Origin: Massilia eurypsychrophila
Lineage (GTDB): Bacteria; Pseudomonadota; Gammaproteobacteria; Burkholderiales; Burkholderiaceae_D
Direction: 5' to 3'
DNA: 64,000 bases
Assembly: GCF_002760655.1 (NCBI RefSeq)
Contig: NZ_PDOC01000001.1
Coordinates: 310,001-374,000, forward strand
Shown here: positions 1 to 10,613 of the stretch, one piece after another
Position numbering within the stretch: the first letter of the stretch is position 1
Layout of the letters: every line of letters starts with the position of its first letter
The notes under the pieces: generated by a model
Databases searched by the model: none
Told to the model about the DNA's origin: nothing
What the model saw: only the letters and a program-made list of their open reading frames with translations
Made by a program: the position numbers and the translations under genes

Positions 1-234
1 ACGTCTGTCTCACCAAGTTTCAATCCTGAGCCGGGGGCAGTCGACTAACGACAGACAGGGAGTCTAGACGAGCTATCGACGATCGCCATCTCCCCGCCGC
101 GTATTACGCAAACATGCCGTCACCCATCACGTCGACCATCCGCTCGCTCACTCATCGAGCGCTATGTGAGAACGAAATAAAGTCGAAGTTAAACGGATCT
201 CCGGCACTGGACTGACGGGCAAGCCACGCTGAAC
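1..234. other. No gene recognised at window start
   Basis: I see no coding sequence, RNA gene or convincing terminator in these 234 bases, which lie downstream of glmS (glmS reads leftwards and ends at 235). Confidence 0.5.
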
Positions 235-2064
235 TTACTCGACCGTCACCGACTTGGCCAGGTTACGCGGCTTGTCGACGTCGGTGCCGCGTGCCAGGGC
301 CGTGTGGTAGGCCAGCAACTGCAGCGCCGCCACGTGCAGGATCGGCGACAGCAGGCCGTAGTGTTCCGGCAAGCGGATCACGTGCACGCCATCGCCCGAG
401 GTGATGCGCGAATCGACATCGGCGAACACATACAGCTGGCCGCCGCGCGCCCGCACTTCCTGCATGTTCGACTTCAATTTTTCCAGCAGCGCGTCGTTAG
501 GCGCGATCGTGACGACCGGCATTTCTTCAGTCACCAGCGCCAGCGGGCCGTGTTTCAGCTCGCCGGCCGGGTAGGCTTCGGCGTGGATGTACGAAATTTC
601 TTTCAGCTTCAGCGCGCCTTCGAGGGCGATCGGGTAGTGGATGCCGCGGCCGAGGAATAGGGCGTTTTCCTTGCGCGCGAAGTCGTCGGCCCAAGCCATG
701 ATCTGCGGCTCGAGCGCCAGTACGGCGGCCAGCGCGACCGGCAGGTGGCGCATCTGCTTGAGGTACATTGCTTCTTCGTCGTCGGACAGGCGGCCGTTTA
801 CTTGCGCCAGGGTCAAGGTCAGCAAGAACAGCGCGGCCAGCTGAGTGGTGAAAGCCTTGGTCGATGCCACACCGACTTCAACGCCGGCGCGGGTGATGTA
901 AGCAAGCGCACACTCTCGCACCATGGCGCTGGTGGCAACGTTACAGATCGTCAGGGTGTGCTGCATGCCGAGGCTGCGCGCGTGCTTCAGCGCGGCCAAG
1001 GTGTCGGCCGTTTCGCCGCTTTGGGTGATGGTGACGACCAAGGTGTTTGGATGCGGCACGCTGTCGCGGTAGCGGTATTCGCTGGCGATCTCGACATTGA
1101 CGGGCACTTTGGCGACCGACTCGATCCAGTACTTGGCGGTCAGACCCGCGTAGTAACTGGTGCCGCAGGCAAGAATCAGCACGCGGTCGATCTGCTTGAA
1201 GACTTTGTAGGCGTTGTCGCCGAACAGCTCCGGCATGATGCCGGTGACGCCTTCGAGCGTGTCGCCGATGACGCGCGGCTGCTCGAAAATTTCCTTCTGC
1301 ATATAGTGGCGGTACGGGCCGAGCTCGGCGGCGCCGGTGTGGGCGTGCACCGTCTTGACTTCGCGCGTGACCGGACGGCCGTCGATGTCGACGATCCAGT
1401 AGCGGCCCAGCTGCAGGTCGACCACGTCGCCTTCTTCCAGGTAGATGATCTGGTCGGTGGTGCCGGCCAGTGCCATCGCGTCGGAGGCGACGAAGTTCTC
1501 GCCCTGGCCGACGCCGACGATCAGCGGCGAACCCTGGCGCGCGGCCACCACGCGGTGCGGCTCCTCGCGGCAGAAGACGGCGATGGCGTAGGCGCCGTGC
1601 AGGCGCTTGACGGCTTGCTGGACGGTATCGAACAGGTCGCCGTTATACATATGGTCGACCAGGTGGGCGATCACTTCGGTGTCGGTCTGGCTGGTGAACA
1701 CGTAGCCGAGCGCGGTCAGTTCGGCGCGCAGTTCGTCGTGGTTCTCGATGATGCCGTTGTGGACCAGCGCGATGCGGGCCAGTTCTTCGGTCGGCGAAAA
1801 GTGCGGGTGGGCATTGTGCGACAGCGGGGCGCCATGGGTCGCCCAGCGCGTGTGGGCGATGCCGGTGAAGCCTTCCAGGCTGGCGTTGCCCATCTGCGTC
1901 TCGAGGTCGGCCACGCGCGAGGTGCTGCGCGAACGCTGCAGCTTGCCGTTGACGTGCAGCGCCACGCCGCAGGAATCGTACCCTCGGTACTCGAGGCGCT
2001 TGAGGCCTTCGATCAGGATCGGGGTGATATTACGCTGCGCTACTGCTCCGACGATGCCGCACAT
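235..2064 (-). CDS. glmS: Glutamine--fructose-6-phosphate aminotransferase (isomerizing)
   Basis: GlmS makes glucosamine-6-phosphate from fructose-6-phosphate and glutamine, the first committed step to UDP-GlcNAc for peptidoglycan and LPS; it is cytoplasmic. The 609-residue length is that of the family. The protein begins MCGIVGAV, so Cys2 is the expected N-terminal glutaminase nucleophile, followed by [12 protein letters not shown]. Two SIS sugar-isomerase domains occupy roughly residues 285-600, and the C-terminus [13 protein letters not shown] is the usual GlmS ending. It is divergent from the AsnC-type regulator at 2244, and glmU, the later enzyme of the same pathway, lies 2.8 kb away. 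No glmS ribozyme is expected in this lineage, and none was recognised in the 179-bp leader region. Confidence 0.97.
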   Translation of the reverse strand: MCGIVGAVAQRNITPILIEGLKRLEYRGYDSCGVALHVNGKLQRSRSTSRVADLETQMGNASLEGFTGIAHTRWATHGAPLSHNAHPHFSPTEELARIALVHNGIIENHDELRAELTALGYVFTSQTDTEVIAHLVDHMYNGDLFDTVQQAVKRLHGAYAIAVFCREEPHRVVAARQGSPLIVGVGQGENFVASDAMALAGTTDQIIYLEEGDVVDLQLGRYWIVDIDGRPVTREVKTVHAHTGAAELGPYRHYMQKEIFEQPRVIGDTLEGVTGIMPELFGDNAYKVFKQIDRVLILACGTSYYAGLTAKYWIESVAKVPVNVEIASEYRYRDSVPHPNTLVVTITQSGETADTLAALKHARSLGMQHTLTICNVATSAMVRECALAYITRAGVEVGVASTKAFTTQLAALFLLTLTLAQVNGRLSDDEEAMYLKQMRHLPVALAAVLALEPQIMAWADDFARKENALFLGRGIHYPIALEGALKLKEISYIHAEAYPAGELKHGPLALVTEEMPVVTIAPNDALLEKLKSNMQEVRARGGQLYVFADVDSRITSGDGVHVIRLPEHYGLLSPILHVAALQLLAYHTALARGTDVDKPRNLAKSVTVE

Positions 2065-2114
2065 AGTGACCTCATTTGAAAGATTGACAATGGATGTATC
2101 CTAGATGAATCTCT

Positions 2115-2144
2115 TTGAAATTAGCTGTCTAAATCTGGCATAAT
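2115..2144 (+). promoter_or_regulatory. Candidate promoter for the AsnC/Lrp gene
   Basis: TTGAAA (2115-2120), an 18-base spacer and CATAAT (2139-2144) resemble a sigma-70 promoter reading towards the regulator at 2244. This is inferred from sequence only. Confidence 0.4.
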
Positions 2145-2173
2145 ATGGAATATTATTTCATCACTTAGTCGTC

Positions 2174-2190
2174 ATGAAATTTAATTTCAT
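2174..2190. promoter_or_regulatory. Palindrome ATGAAAT-TTA-ATTTCAT, candidate AsnC/Lrp operator
   Basis: A perfect 7-bp inverted repeat with a 3-base AT spacer sits in the AT-rich glmS/regulator intergenic region, just downstream of the candidate promoter. AsnC/Lrp regulators bind short AT-rich palindromes and often autoregulate, so autoregulation and/or control of glmS is plausible but inferred. Confidence 0.4.
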
Positions 2191-2243
2191 TTGATGGCGA
2201 ATATTTAACGGATAATGTATTTTCAGCCATCGATGATAGATTT

Positions 2244-2702
2244 ATGACAATGGATGACGTGGACCGCCGCATCCTGAATGCGCTGCAGCTTGATTCTTCG
2301 CATACCAACGCCGAGCTGGCGGAACTGGTGCACGTGTCGCCGCCAACCTGCCTGCGCCGCGTCAAGTTGCTGACCGAGGCCGGCGTCATCGCGCGCCAGG
2401 TCGCCATCGTGTCGCCCGACAAGGTCGGCGCGCGGCTCACTGCGATCGTCGAGATCTCGCTCGACGTCCAGGCGGCCGAGCGCATGGACGAGTTCGAATC
2501 GCTGGTGGCCGGCGAGGCGGCCGTGCTGCAATGCTACCGCGTGGCGCCGGGCCCGGATTTCGTGCTGATCGTGCAAGTGGCCGACATGCCGGCCTACCAT
2601 GCGCTGGCGCACCGGCTGTTCGCCACCCACGCCAATGTGCGCAACGTAAAGACCTACTTCTCCACCTTCCGCAGTAAATTCGAGACCCGCATCGCCGTCT
2701 GA
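2244..2702 (+). CDS. Lrp/AsnC family transcriptional regulator
   Basis: A 152-residue one-domain-pair regulator: an N-terminal winged HTH (about residues 5-55, DDVDRRILNALQLDS...NAELAELVHVSPPTCLRRVK) followed by the RAM/ligand-binding domain (about 65-145). Such proteins form octameric discs and respond to amino acids. It starts at ATG 2244; a second in-frame ATG two codons on (2250) is an alternative. It is divergent from glmS across an AT-rich region with a 7-bp palindrome. It differs clearly from the second Lrp-type gene at 16407, so the two are unlikely to be redundant. The ligand cannot be read from sequence. Confidence 0.9.
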   Translation: MTMDDVDRRILNALQLDSSHTNAELAELVHVSPPTCLRRVKLLTEAGVIARQVAIVSPDKVGARLTAIVEISLDVQAAERMDEFESLVAGEAAVLQCYRVAPGPDFVLIVQVADMPAYHALAHRLFATHANVRNVKTYFSTFRSKFETRIAV

Positions 2703-2811
2703 ACGTTGCTCTTGAGCATCATCAATCGATTCCGGGGCGAAATAGCTTCTACTGTCAGCACTGCGCGGCGGCCATCCTGGACGCCTTCCGCAGGCCAGAC
2801 AGGGGCCGGCA

Positions 2812-3585
2812 ATGGATGCGATGGTGATAAGCGGCTTGAACACTGGCGGGGCGCGGCCTGGGGGCGAACTGGTCAGGCTGTCGGGTGTGCACAAAGTGTA
2901 TGGCCGCGGCCTGAACGCCGTGCACGCGCTCAACGATATCAACATGCAGGTGGCCAGCGGCGAAATGGTGGCGATCTGCGGCCCGTCCGGCCACGGCAAG
3001 ACGAGCGTGCTGAACCTGATCGGCATGCTCGAAACGGCCACCGAGGGCAGCGTGGTGGTGGCCAACCTGCTCGTTTCCAAACTGTCCGAACAGGCGCGCG
3101 CCGACCTGCGTAGCGAACTGATCGGTTACGTGTTCCAGTCGTTCAGCCTGATTCCGGTGCTGACGGCGCTGGAAAACGTGATGCTGCCGCTGATGCTGCG
3201 CGGGCGCGTCGCCGCGCCGGCGCAGGCCGAAGCGCGCGGCTACGGCGCCGAACTGCTGGCCCGGCTCGGCCTCAAGACCCAGACCCATCGCTATCCGGCG
3301 CGGCTCGACGCCAGCCAGTGCCAGCGCATCGCCATCGCCCGCGCGCTGCTCACGCAGCCGCGCCTGGTGGTGGCGGACGAGGCCACGTCGCGCCTCGACA
3401 ACGGCAGCGTCCGCCTCGTCATGGACCTGTTCGCCTCGCTGCAGCGCGACCATGGCACCACCTTCGTCGTCTCGACCCGCGACCAGCGCCAGCTGAGCCG
3501 GGCAACGCGCACCTTGCAACTGAACGAGGGGCGGCTGTCGAGCACGCCGTCGGACACGCGCCGCACCCTGCGGGTGCAAGGATGA
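2812..3585 (+). CDS. ABC transporter ATP-binding protein (LolD/MacB type, degenerate motifs)
   Basis: A 257-residue nucleotide-binding subunit of the LolD/MacB/FtsE class, partner of the FtsX-like permease that follows with a 4-bp ATGA overlap. Walker A is intact (GPSGHGKT, residues 57-64) and the Q-loop Gln is near 109. Three other sites are altered: the LSGGQ signature reads LDASQCQ (165-171), Walker B is followed by Ala instead of Pro (LVVADEATSRLD), and the H-loop His position reads STRD with Arg near 223. ATP binding looks possible, but normal hydrolysis is doubtful. The start at 2812 has a weak purine-rich upstream sequence; ATG 2821 is an alternative. The substrate is unknown. Confidence 0.85.
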   Translation: MDAMVISGLNTGGARPGGELVRLSGVHKVYGRGLNAVHALNDINMQVASGEMVAICGPSGHGKTSVLNLIGMLETATEGSVVVANLLVSKLSEQARADLRSELIGYVFQSFSLIPVLTALENVMLPLMLRGRVAAPAQAEARGYGAELLARLGLKTQTHRYPARLDASQCQRIAIARALLTQPRLVVADEATSRLDNGSVRLVMDLFASLQRDHGTTFVVSTRDQRQLSRATRTLQLNEGRLSSTPSDTRRTLRVQG

Positions 3586-4757
3586 GCCCGCATCGACTGG
3601 CGCTGCGCACCGTAATGCTGGGGCGCCCGCGCAGCGTGCTGACGATCCTGCTGATCGCCGCCTGCCTGTGCCTGCTCGACCTGTTCGGCGGCAACATCGC
3701 CAGCAGCCGCGCGCGGCTCGAGCACCAGGCCACGATCGGCGAGCGGCTCGGCCACCTGACCGTCACCCGCGCCGCCGCCGCCGGCAGCACCTCGTTCGCG
3801 CCGGCCGAGGCCAAGCGGATCAAGGCGATGATCGAAACGGTGGCCGGCGTGGCGCTGGTGGCGCCGCAGATGAGCGTCTCCGGCATCGCCTCGACTGGCG
3901 AGCGCTCGGCGCTGTTTCACGGCGAAGGCATCAGCGGCAAGGGATCGGCCCAGTACGGCAAGCTGGCGCCCGGCCAGGCCAACGGCATCGCGATCAGCAG
4001 CGGCCACGCGCGGGCGCTTGGATTGCGCCCCGGCAGCAGCGTGACCCTGACCGGCGCGGCGGCCGACGCGCCGGCCGCACCGGCCAAGGCGGAGGTCGTC
4101 GACGTCTTCAGCGTGACCGAGTTCAACAGCAGCGCGCGCTCGCTGCTGATGCCGTTCGACATGGCGCAGAACCTGCTCGACACCGGGCGCACCGAGCGGC
4201 TGGTGGTGACCTTGGCCGACCCCAAGCAGCTCGACCCGATGCGCGCGACCTTGCTGCGGCACCTGCGCGGCGCCGGCCTGGCCGTCGACGTCCACACGTG
4301 GCACGAACTGTCGCCCAGCTATATCCATCTGCGCAGCGCGTCGGACCTGACGTTCGACAGCGTGGCCGGCATGGTGTTCGCGGTGATTGCGGCCGCGATC
4401 GCCGCGACGATCACGATGAACGCGCTCGAGCGCCGGCGCGAAGTGGCGACCTTGCGCGCGCTGGGCATGCACAGCACCGGCGTGTTTTTCATGTTTGCCG
4501 CCGAAGCGCTGTGGATGGCCGCGTTTGCGGTCGTGCTCAGCCTGGTGGCGAGCGGGCTGATCGCGTGGGTGGTGAACCGGGCGGCGCTGTCGTACGCCAC
4601 CCAGCAGGTGCTGAAACACTCGCCGATGCTCGTCGAGCTCGACTTCCACCGGATGATGATGACGGTGGTGACCGTGATGGCGGTGGCGCTGCTGGCAGCG
4701 CTGGCGCCGGCCTTCAAGGCCGCGCGCGGCGAAGTGGCCGAAGGCCTGGCCGCCTAG
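3582..4757 (+). CDS. ABC transporter permease, FtsX/MacB-like
   Basis: A 391-residue inner-membrane permease. The start is ATG 3582, overlapping the ATPase stop, with the reading MSPHRLALRTVMLGRPRSV. The layout is of the FtsX/LolC type: one N-terminal membrane segment (about residues 18-38), a roughly 220-residue periplasmic domain, then three membrane segments in the C-terminal FtsX domain (AGMVFAVIAAAIAATITM; FFMFAAEALWMAAFAVVLSL; VVTVMAVALLAALAP), ending KAARGEVAEGLAA. Such transporters usually perform mechanotransmission or lipoprotein/peptide extrusion and not uptake. No periplasmic adaptor gene is adjacent. It converges on glmU. Confidence 0.85.
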   Translation: MSPHRLALRTVMLGRPRSVLTILLIAACLCLLDLFGGNIASSRARLEHQATIGERLGHLTVTRAAAAGSTSFAPAEAKRIKAMIETVAGVALVAPQMSVSGIASTGERSALFHGEGISGKGSAQYGKLAPGQANGIAISSGHARALGLRPGSSVTLTGAAADAPAAPAKAEVVDVFSVTEFNSSARSLLMPFDMAQNLLDTGRTERLVVTLADPKQLDPMRATLLRHLRGAGLAVDVHTWHELSPSYIHLRSASDLTFDSVAGMVFAVIAAAIAATITMNALERRREVATLRALGMHSTGVFFMFAAEALWMAAFAVVLSLVASGLIAWVVNRAALSYATQQVLKHSPMLVELDFHRMMMTVVTVMAVALLAALAPAFKAARGEVAEGLAA

Positions 4758-4779
4758 CACCACGCCCGTCATTCAATTG

Positions 4780-4814
4780 CACCCGTCATCCCCGCTGCGC
4801 GAGAACGACGGGTG
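4780..4814. terminator. Hairpin between convergent permease and glmU genes
   Basis: An 8-bp perfect inverted repeat (CACCCGTC at 4780-4787, GACGGGTG at 4807-4814) fills the 61-bp gap between two convergent genes. There is no T-run, so it may be a weak terminator or a remnant of a dispersed palindromic repeat. Confidence 0.4.
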
Positions 4815-4818
4815 TGGC

Positions 4819-6195
4819 TTACTTCTTGATCTTCACCGGCCGCTGCCACGCGTCGATCGTCATCTGCCTGGCGCGCGAGATGGTCAGCTTGCCGGCCGGC
4901 GCATCCTTGGTCAGCGTCGTGCCCGCACCCAGGGTCGCGCCTTTGCCCACCGTGACCGGCGCCACCAGCTGGCTGTCGCTGCCGATGAAGGCGTCGTCCT
5001 CGATCACCGTGCGGTACTTGTTGACGCCGTCGTAATTGCAGGTAATCGTGCCGGCGCCGATATTGACGCGCGAACCAACCGTTGCATCGCCCACATAGCT
5101 CAGGTGGTTGGCCTTGCTGTGCGCGGCAATCGTGCTGTTCTTCACTTCGACGAAGTTACCGATATGGACGTCTTCGGCCAGGTCCGCGCCAGGGCGCAGG
5201 CGGGCGTACGGCCCGATCATCGATTTCGGCCCGACCTTGGCGCCTTCGATATGGCAGAACGGCTTGATCTGGGCGCCGGCCGCGATGCTGGCGTTGACGA
5301 TGACGTTGTGCGCGCCGACGGTCACGCCATCGGCCAGCTCGACGCGCCCTTCGAACACGCAGCCGACATCGATCGTCACGTCGCGTCCGCACACCAGGGT
5401 GCCGCGGATGTCGATGCGCGCCGGATCCATCAAGGTCACGCCTTGTTCCAGCAGTACATTTGCCTTGTTCAACTGGTGACGGCGCTCGAGCTCGGCCAGC
5501 TGGACCTTGCTGTTGACGCCGGCCACTTCCCATTCGGCCGAGGGATGCGCCGATACCACCGGCACGCCGTCGGCCACCGCCTTGGCGACGATGTCGGTCA
5601 GGTAGTACTCGCCCTGGGCATTGTTGTTCGACAGCGAGCCGAGCCATTCTTTCAGCTGGCGCGTCGGCGCGACGATGATGCCGCTGTTGATCTCGCGAAT
5701 GGCGCGCTCGGCTTCGCTGGCGTCTTTCTCTTCGACGATGCGCACGATATTGCCGCCTTCGCGCACGATGCGGCCCAGCCCGAACGGGTTGGCCTGCTCG
5801 ACCGTGAGAATCGCCAGCTTGTCGCTGCCGGCCGCCTCGACCAGGCGGCGCAGCGAAGCCGACGTGGTCAGCGGCACGTCGCCGTACAGGATCAGCGTCG
5901 GAGCGTTATCGTCGAGCTGCGGCGCCGCTTGCATCACGGCGTGGCCGGTGCCCAGCTGCGGCTCCTGCAGCGCCGTATCGATGGTTGCGTGCTCGCCATT
6001 GTTCTGCAGTTTCACCATCTCCGGCACCGCTGCGCCGCCGTGCCCGTAAATAACGCATAATTTGCTCGGCGCAAGTTCCCGTGCAGTGTCGATCACATGT
6101 TGCAGCAACGGCTTGCCCGCTAACGGATGCAAGACTTTTGGCAGCGCGGATTGCATCCGCTTTCCCATGCCGGCGGCGAGAATCACTACATTCAT
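4819..6195 (-). CDS. glmU: Bifunctional UDP-N-acetylglucosamine pyrophosphorylase/glucosamine-1-phosphate N-acetyltransferase
   Basis: GlmU acetylates glucosamine-1-phosphate with acetyl-CoA and then uridylates it to UDP-GlcNAc. The 458 residues match the family. The N-terminal uridyltransferase half starts [20 protein letters not shown] (the nucleotide-binding loop) and contains LILYGDVPL. The C-terminal half is a left-handed beta-helix of hexapeptide repeats, including [20 protein letters not shown] and [13 protein letters not shown], typical of GlmU. It is divergent from the lipoprotein gene with only 26 bp between start codons, so at least one promoter must lie inside a neighbouring coding region. 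It works with glmS at the window start. Confidence 0.97.
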   Translation of the reverse strand: MNVVILAAGMGKRMQSALPKVLHPLAGKPLLQHVIDTARELAPSKLCVIYGHGGAAVPEMVKLQNNGEHATIDTALQEPQLGTGHAVMQAAPQLDDNAPTLILYGDVPLTTSASLRRLVEAAGSDKLAILTVEQANPFGLGRIVREGGNIVRIVEEKDASEAERAIREINSGIIVAPTRQLKEWLGSLSNNNAQGEYYLTDIVAKAVADGVPVVSAHPSAEWEVAGVNSKVQLAELERRHQLNKANVLLEQGVTLMDPARIDIRGTLVCGRDVTIDVGCVFEGRVELADGVTVGAHNVIVNASIAAGAQIKPFCHIEGAKVGPKSMIGPYARLRPGADLAEDVHIGNFVEVKNSTIAAHSKANHLSYVGDATVGSRVNIGAGTITCNYDGVNKYRTVIEDDAFIGSDSQLVAPVTVGKGATLGAGTTLTKDAPAGKLTISRARQMTIDAWQRPVKIKK

Positions 6196-6221
6196 ATGCG
6201 GTATTTGAAAGAGTTGAATAG

Positions 6222-7121
6222 ATGAAAAAGTTTAACACGAGCGGCACTGTCGCAACCCGCCTTCGCGCGCTGTTTCTGGTTGCCCTGATGGTCACGGCAG
6301 CCGGCTGCAGCAGCATCCGGTTTACCTACAACCACGGCGACACGCTGCTGTACTGGTGGCTGAACAACTATCTCGACCTCGATTCGGACCAGTCCGGCTG
6401 GGTAAAGAAGGATATCGACAACCTGTTCCAGTGGCACCGCAAGACCCAGCTGAAGGATTACGTCCAGCTGCTGCAAAATGGTCAGCGCCAGCTTGCCGGC
6501 AACATTACCCAGGCCGACCTGGCCGGTGACTACCATGACATCAAGGCGCGTACCGAACTGCTGGCCTACAAGGCGCTGCCTGAACTGGCGGACCTGGCGC
6601 GGTCGGTGCGGCCCAGCCAGATCGCGCAGATGGAGAAGAAATTTGCCAAGAACAACGAGGACTACCGCAAGAAGTTCATGCGCGGCGACCTCGAAGCCCG
6701 GCAGAAGGCGCGTTTCAAGAAGTCGATGGAGCAGTTCGACCTGTGGTTCGGCAACTTCAGCTCCGAGCAGGAAGCGGTGCTGCGCAAGGCGTCCGACGCG
6801 CGGGTGCTCGACAACGATGTCTGGCTGGACGAGCGGATCCGCCGCCAGAAGCAGATCGTCGCCGCGCTGCGCAAGATCCAGACCGAAAAGCTGGGCAAGG
6901 ACGCCACTGTGTCGGTGCTGCACAACCTGGTCAAGGAATTGTTCGGCCGCTTCGAGGCGCCGGAACGCAAGGCCTTCTTCGATACCTATACCGACCAGAC
7001 CATCCAGCTGATTTTGACGGCGGTGAAGATTGCCACGCCGGCGCAGAAAGCGCACGCGCACAAGCGCATGCAGGGCTGGATAGAGGACTTCAACGTCCTT
7101 GCGGCTGACGCGCGGCGATAG
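6222..7121 (+). CDS. DUF6279-like lipoprotein
   Basis: A 299-residue predicted lipoprotein. The N-terminus has basic residues, a hydrophobic stretch ([16 protein letters not shown]) and a lipobox TAAGC with the lipidated Cys at residue 29. The mature part is highly charged and probably helical, starting [21 protein letters not shown] with a tryptophan/tyrosine-rich early segment. I recognise the sequence style as the DUF6279 family of betaproteobacterial lipoproteins, whose role is not known. It is divergent from glmU. Confidence 0.8.
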   Translation: MKKFNTSGTVATRLRALFLVALMVTAAGCSSIRFTYNHGDTLLYWWLNNYLDLDSDQSGWVKKDIDNLFQWHRKTQLKDYVQLLQNGQRQLAGNITQADLAGDYHDIKARTELLAYKALPELADLARSVRPSQIAQMEKKFAKNNEDYRKKFMRGDLEARQKARFKKSMEQFDLWFGNFSSEQEAVLRKASDARVLDNDVWLDERIRRQKQIVAALRKIQTEKLGKDATVSVLHNLVKELFGRFEAPERKAFFDTYTDQTIQLILTAVKIATPAQKAHAHKRMQGWIEDFNVLAADARR

Positions 7122-7131
7122 CCTGAACGCT

Positions 7132-7193
7132 GGTGTCAGGTCTGACATTCGTACATTTCAATTGTGAAATGTACGAATGTCAGACCTGACACC
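7132..7193. repeat. Perfect 29-bp inverted repeat (REP-like palindrome)
   Basis: Arms of 29 bases (7132-7160 and 7165-7193) are perfect reverse complements around a 4-base ATTG loop. The arms begin GGTGTCAG and carry CGTACA ten bases later. It has no T-run and lies between the lipoprotein gene and rsmD. The same GGxGTCAG-N10-CGTACA layout recurs at 39061, so it looks like a dispersed palindromic element that could also act as a strong RNA hairpin. Confidence 0.9.
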
Positions 7194-7235
7194 GGCATTG
7201 TTGCCGCGGTCTACCCCCATGCTATAGTGCCGCCC

Positions 7236-7880
7236 ATGCAAAAAAAGCCAGCCAAAGTCCCGGTCCACCGGCCGCCTCCGCCACAGCACGTGCGCATCAT
7301 CGGCGGCGCATGGAAACGCACCCAGCTTCCCGTGCTCGACGCCCTCGGCCTGCGCCCGACCCCCGACCGCGTGCGCGAAACCGTGTTCAACTGGATCAGC
7401 CACCAGTGGGGCAACGACTGGAGCGCCGCCAACGTGCTCGACCTGTTCGCCGGCAGCGGCGCGCTCGGGCTCGAAGCGGCCAGCCGCGGCGCCCGCTCGG
7501 TCGTCATGATCGACACCCACACCCCGGTCATCCGCCAGCTCGACACCATCAAGCAAAAGCTGCACGCCGACACGGTCACCCTGCTGCGTGCCGACGCCCT
7601 CGTCAGCGCGCAGTCGATGGCGCTGCGCGGCCAGCGTTTCGACTTGGTCTTCCTCGATCCGCCTTACCAGCAAGACATGCTGTCGAAAACCCTGCCGCTG
7701 TGCGTGGGCCTGCTCGCCGCCGATGGCCTGGTTTATGTCGAGTCCGGCGCGCCGCTGCCGTTTGCTGAAGAAGACGGCGACGACACCCCGGACTGGCTGG
7801 CGCCGTGGGAAGCAATCCGCGCCGACAAGGCCGGCATCGTGTTCTACCATCTGCTGCGCTTGCGGTCTCAGCCGGCGTAA
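7236..7880 (+). CDS. rsmD: 16S rRNA (guanine(966)-N(2))-methyltransferase
   Basis: RsmD methylates G966 of 16S rRNA with SAM. At 214 residues from ATG 7236 (MQKKPAKVPVHRPPPP) it is near the normal size. HVRIIGGAWKRTQLPV is the family N-terminus, LDLFAGSGALGLEAASRG is the SAM-binding loop and FLDPPYQQD is the catalytic DPPY motif. A longer in-frame start exists at 7164 but lies inside the loop of the palindrome, so it is rejected. coaD follows, the same order as in many proteobacteria. Confidence 0.93.
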   Translation: MQKKPAKVPVHRPPPPQHVRIIGGAWKRTQLPVLDALGLRPTPDRVRETVFNWISHQWGNDWSAANVLDLFAGSGALGLEAASRGARSVVMIDTHTPVIRQLDTIKQKLHADTVTLLRADALVSAQSMALRGQRFDLVFLDPPYQQDMLSKTLPLCVGLLAADGLVYVESGAPLPFAEEDGDDTPDWLAPWEAIRADKAGIVFYHLLRLRSQPA

Positions 7881-7983
7881 CAACTTGTAAAGACGCTCGC
7901 CTAAATGTGCAGACCTTGGTCTGCTCTGGGGCAGATGACCGGTTTTGAGGCATAATGCGCGTTCTATATTGGTGCATCTCTAG

Positions 7984-9946
<1,963 letters not shown>

Positions 9947-10321
9947 TTATACCTGCTCGTAACTGTCAGCGGAAGCGCCCAGCAGCTTGCGAACTTCGAC
10001 CAGAAGGTTCTCCGCCAAAAAAGGTTTTCGCAAGAACGCATCGTAACTCGAACTATTCGCAATTTCACAGCGCAGCGAAGCACTCATGAGCAGAATGGGG
10101 AGCGTTGCCGTCGACGGATCGCCCCTGAGTTTTTCGCTCAGCTCCACGCCGCTCATGCCGGGCATGGCGCAGTCCGATATGATCAGCTGGTGCGACTTGC
10201 CTTGGATCCGTGCAAGCGCTTCCGCGCCACTGGCCGCGACGCTCACGTCGAACCCATGCGCCTCCAGAAACATCGAGCAGGTTTCCGCCATGCTCTCATC
10301 GTCGTCAATTATCAAAATCAT
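9947..10321 (-). CDS. Single-domain response regulator (CheY-like)
   Basis: A 124-residue receiver domain with no output domain. The start is ATG 10321, preceded by AGGGAGCAACA; longer upstream extensions have no receiver sequence. The N-terminal acidic triad is MILIIDDDES, the phosphoacceptor is Asp50 in LIISDCAMPGMSG, the switch Ser is in LMSAS and the conserved Lys is in FLRKPF. Its TAA stop abuts the ATG of the histidine kinase. With the divergent chemoreceptor at 10614 a link to taxis is conceivable, but single-domain regulators also feed phosphorelays. Confidence 0.92.
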   Translation of the reverse strand: MILIIDDDESMAETCSMFLEAHGFDVSVAASGAEALARIQGKSHQLIISDCAMPGMSGVELSEKLRGDPSTATLPILLMSASLRCEIANSSSYDAFLRKPFLAENLLVEVRKLLGASADSYEQV

Positions 10322-10613
10322 TGTTGCTCCCTGTGCCGCCTGGGGTTGTCCGCCGAGGCGTCGGCAGGGGGCCGGTAGTGACCCAGTACAAGTATGTCGA
10401 TTGCTCAGCAGGAGATCGGTCGGATACCGAACATTGGGACCTGTTCGATCAACGGGCGCGCGCCAGACACCACAGCCGGGCCGCTGTTGCAAATTGAGAT
10501 TTCTTCGCAGAAATTACCTTCTTCTGAAAGTACTAGGAGGAAAGTAGTGATATATTTACCCAAAGCAACAAATCGCTTGCACCACTTCATTATAAAAACG
10601 AGAGACAGCCGCA
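10322..10613. other. Divergent intergenic region, response regulator / chemoreceptor
   Basis: These 292 bases contain no supportable gene. They carry leaders of two divergent genes and, at 10539-10556, an 18-base sequence repeated exactly in front of the gene at 12602. Confidence 0.6.
10539..10556 (+). promoter_or_regulatory. 18-bp motif GGAAAGTAGTGATATATT, copy 1
   Basis: Located 58 bp upstream of the chemoreceptor start and identical to 12533-12550 in front of the chalcone-isomerase-like gene. TGATATATT could be an extended -10 element, but no standard -35 is visible. Confidence 0.55.

Noticed and set aside
745-2079. Plus-strand open frame across glmS
   Set aside because: Shadow of glmS in the antisense frame, without family features.
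7164-7235. Longer start for rsmD
   Set aside because: It begins in the loop of a palindrome and adds residues unlike the family; ATG 7236 fits.
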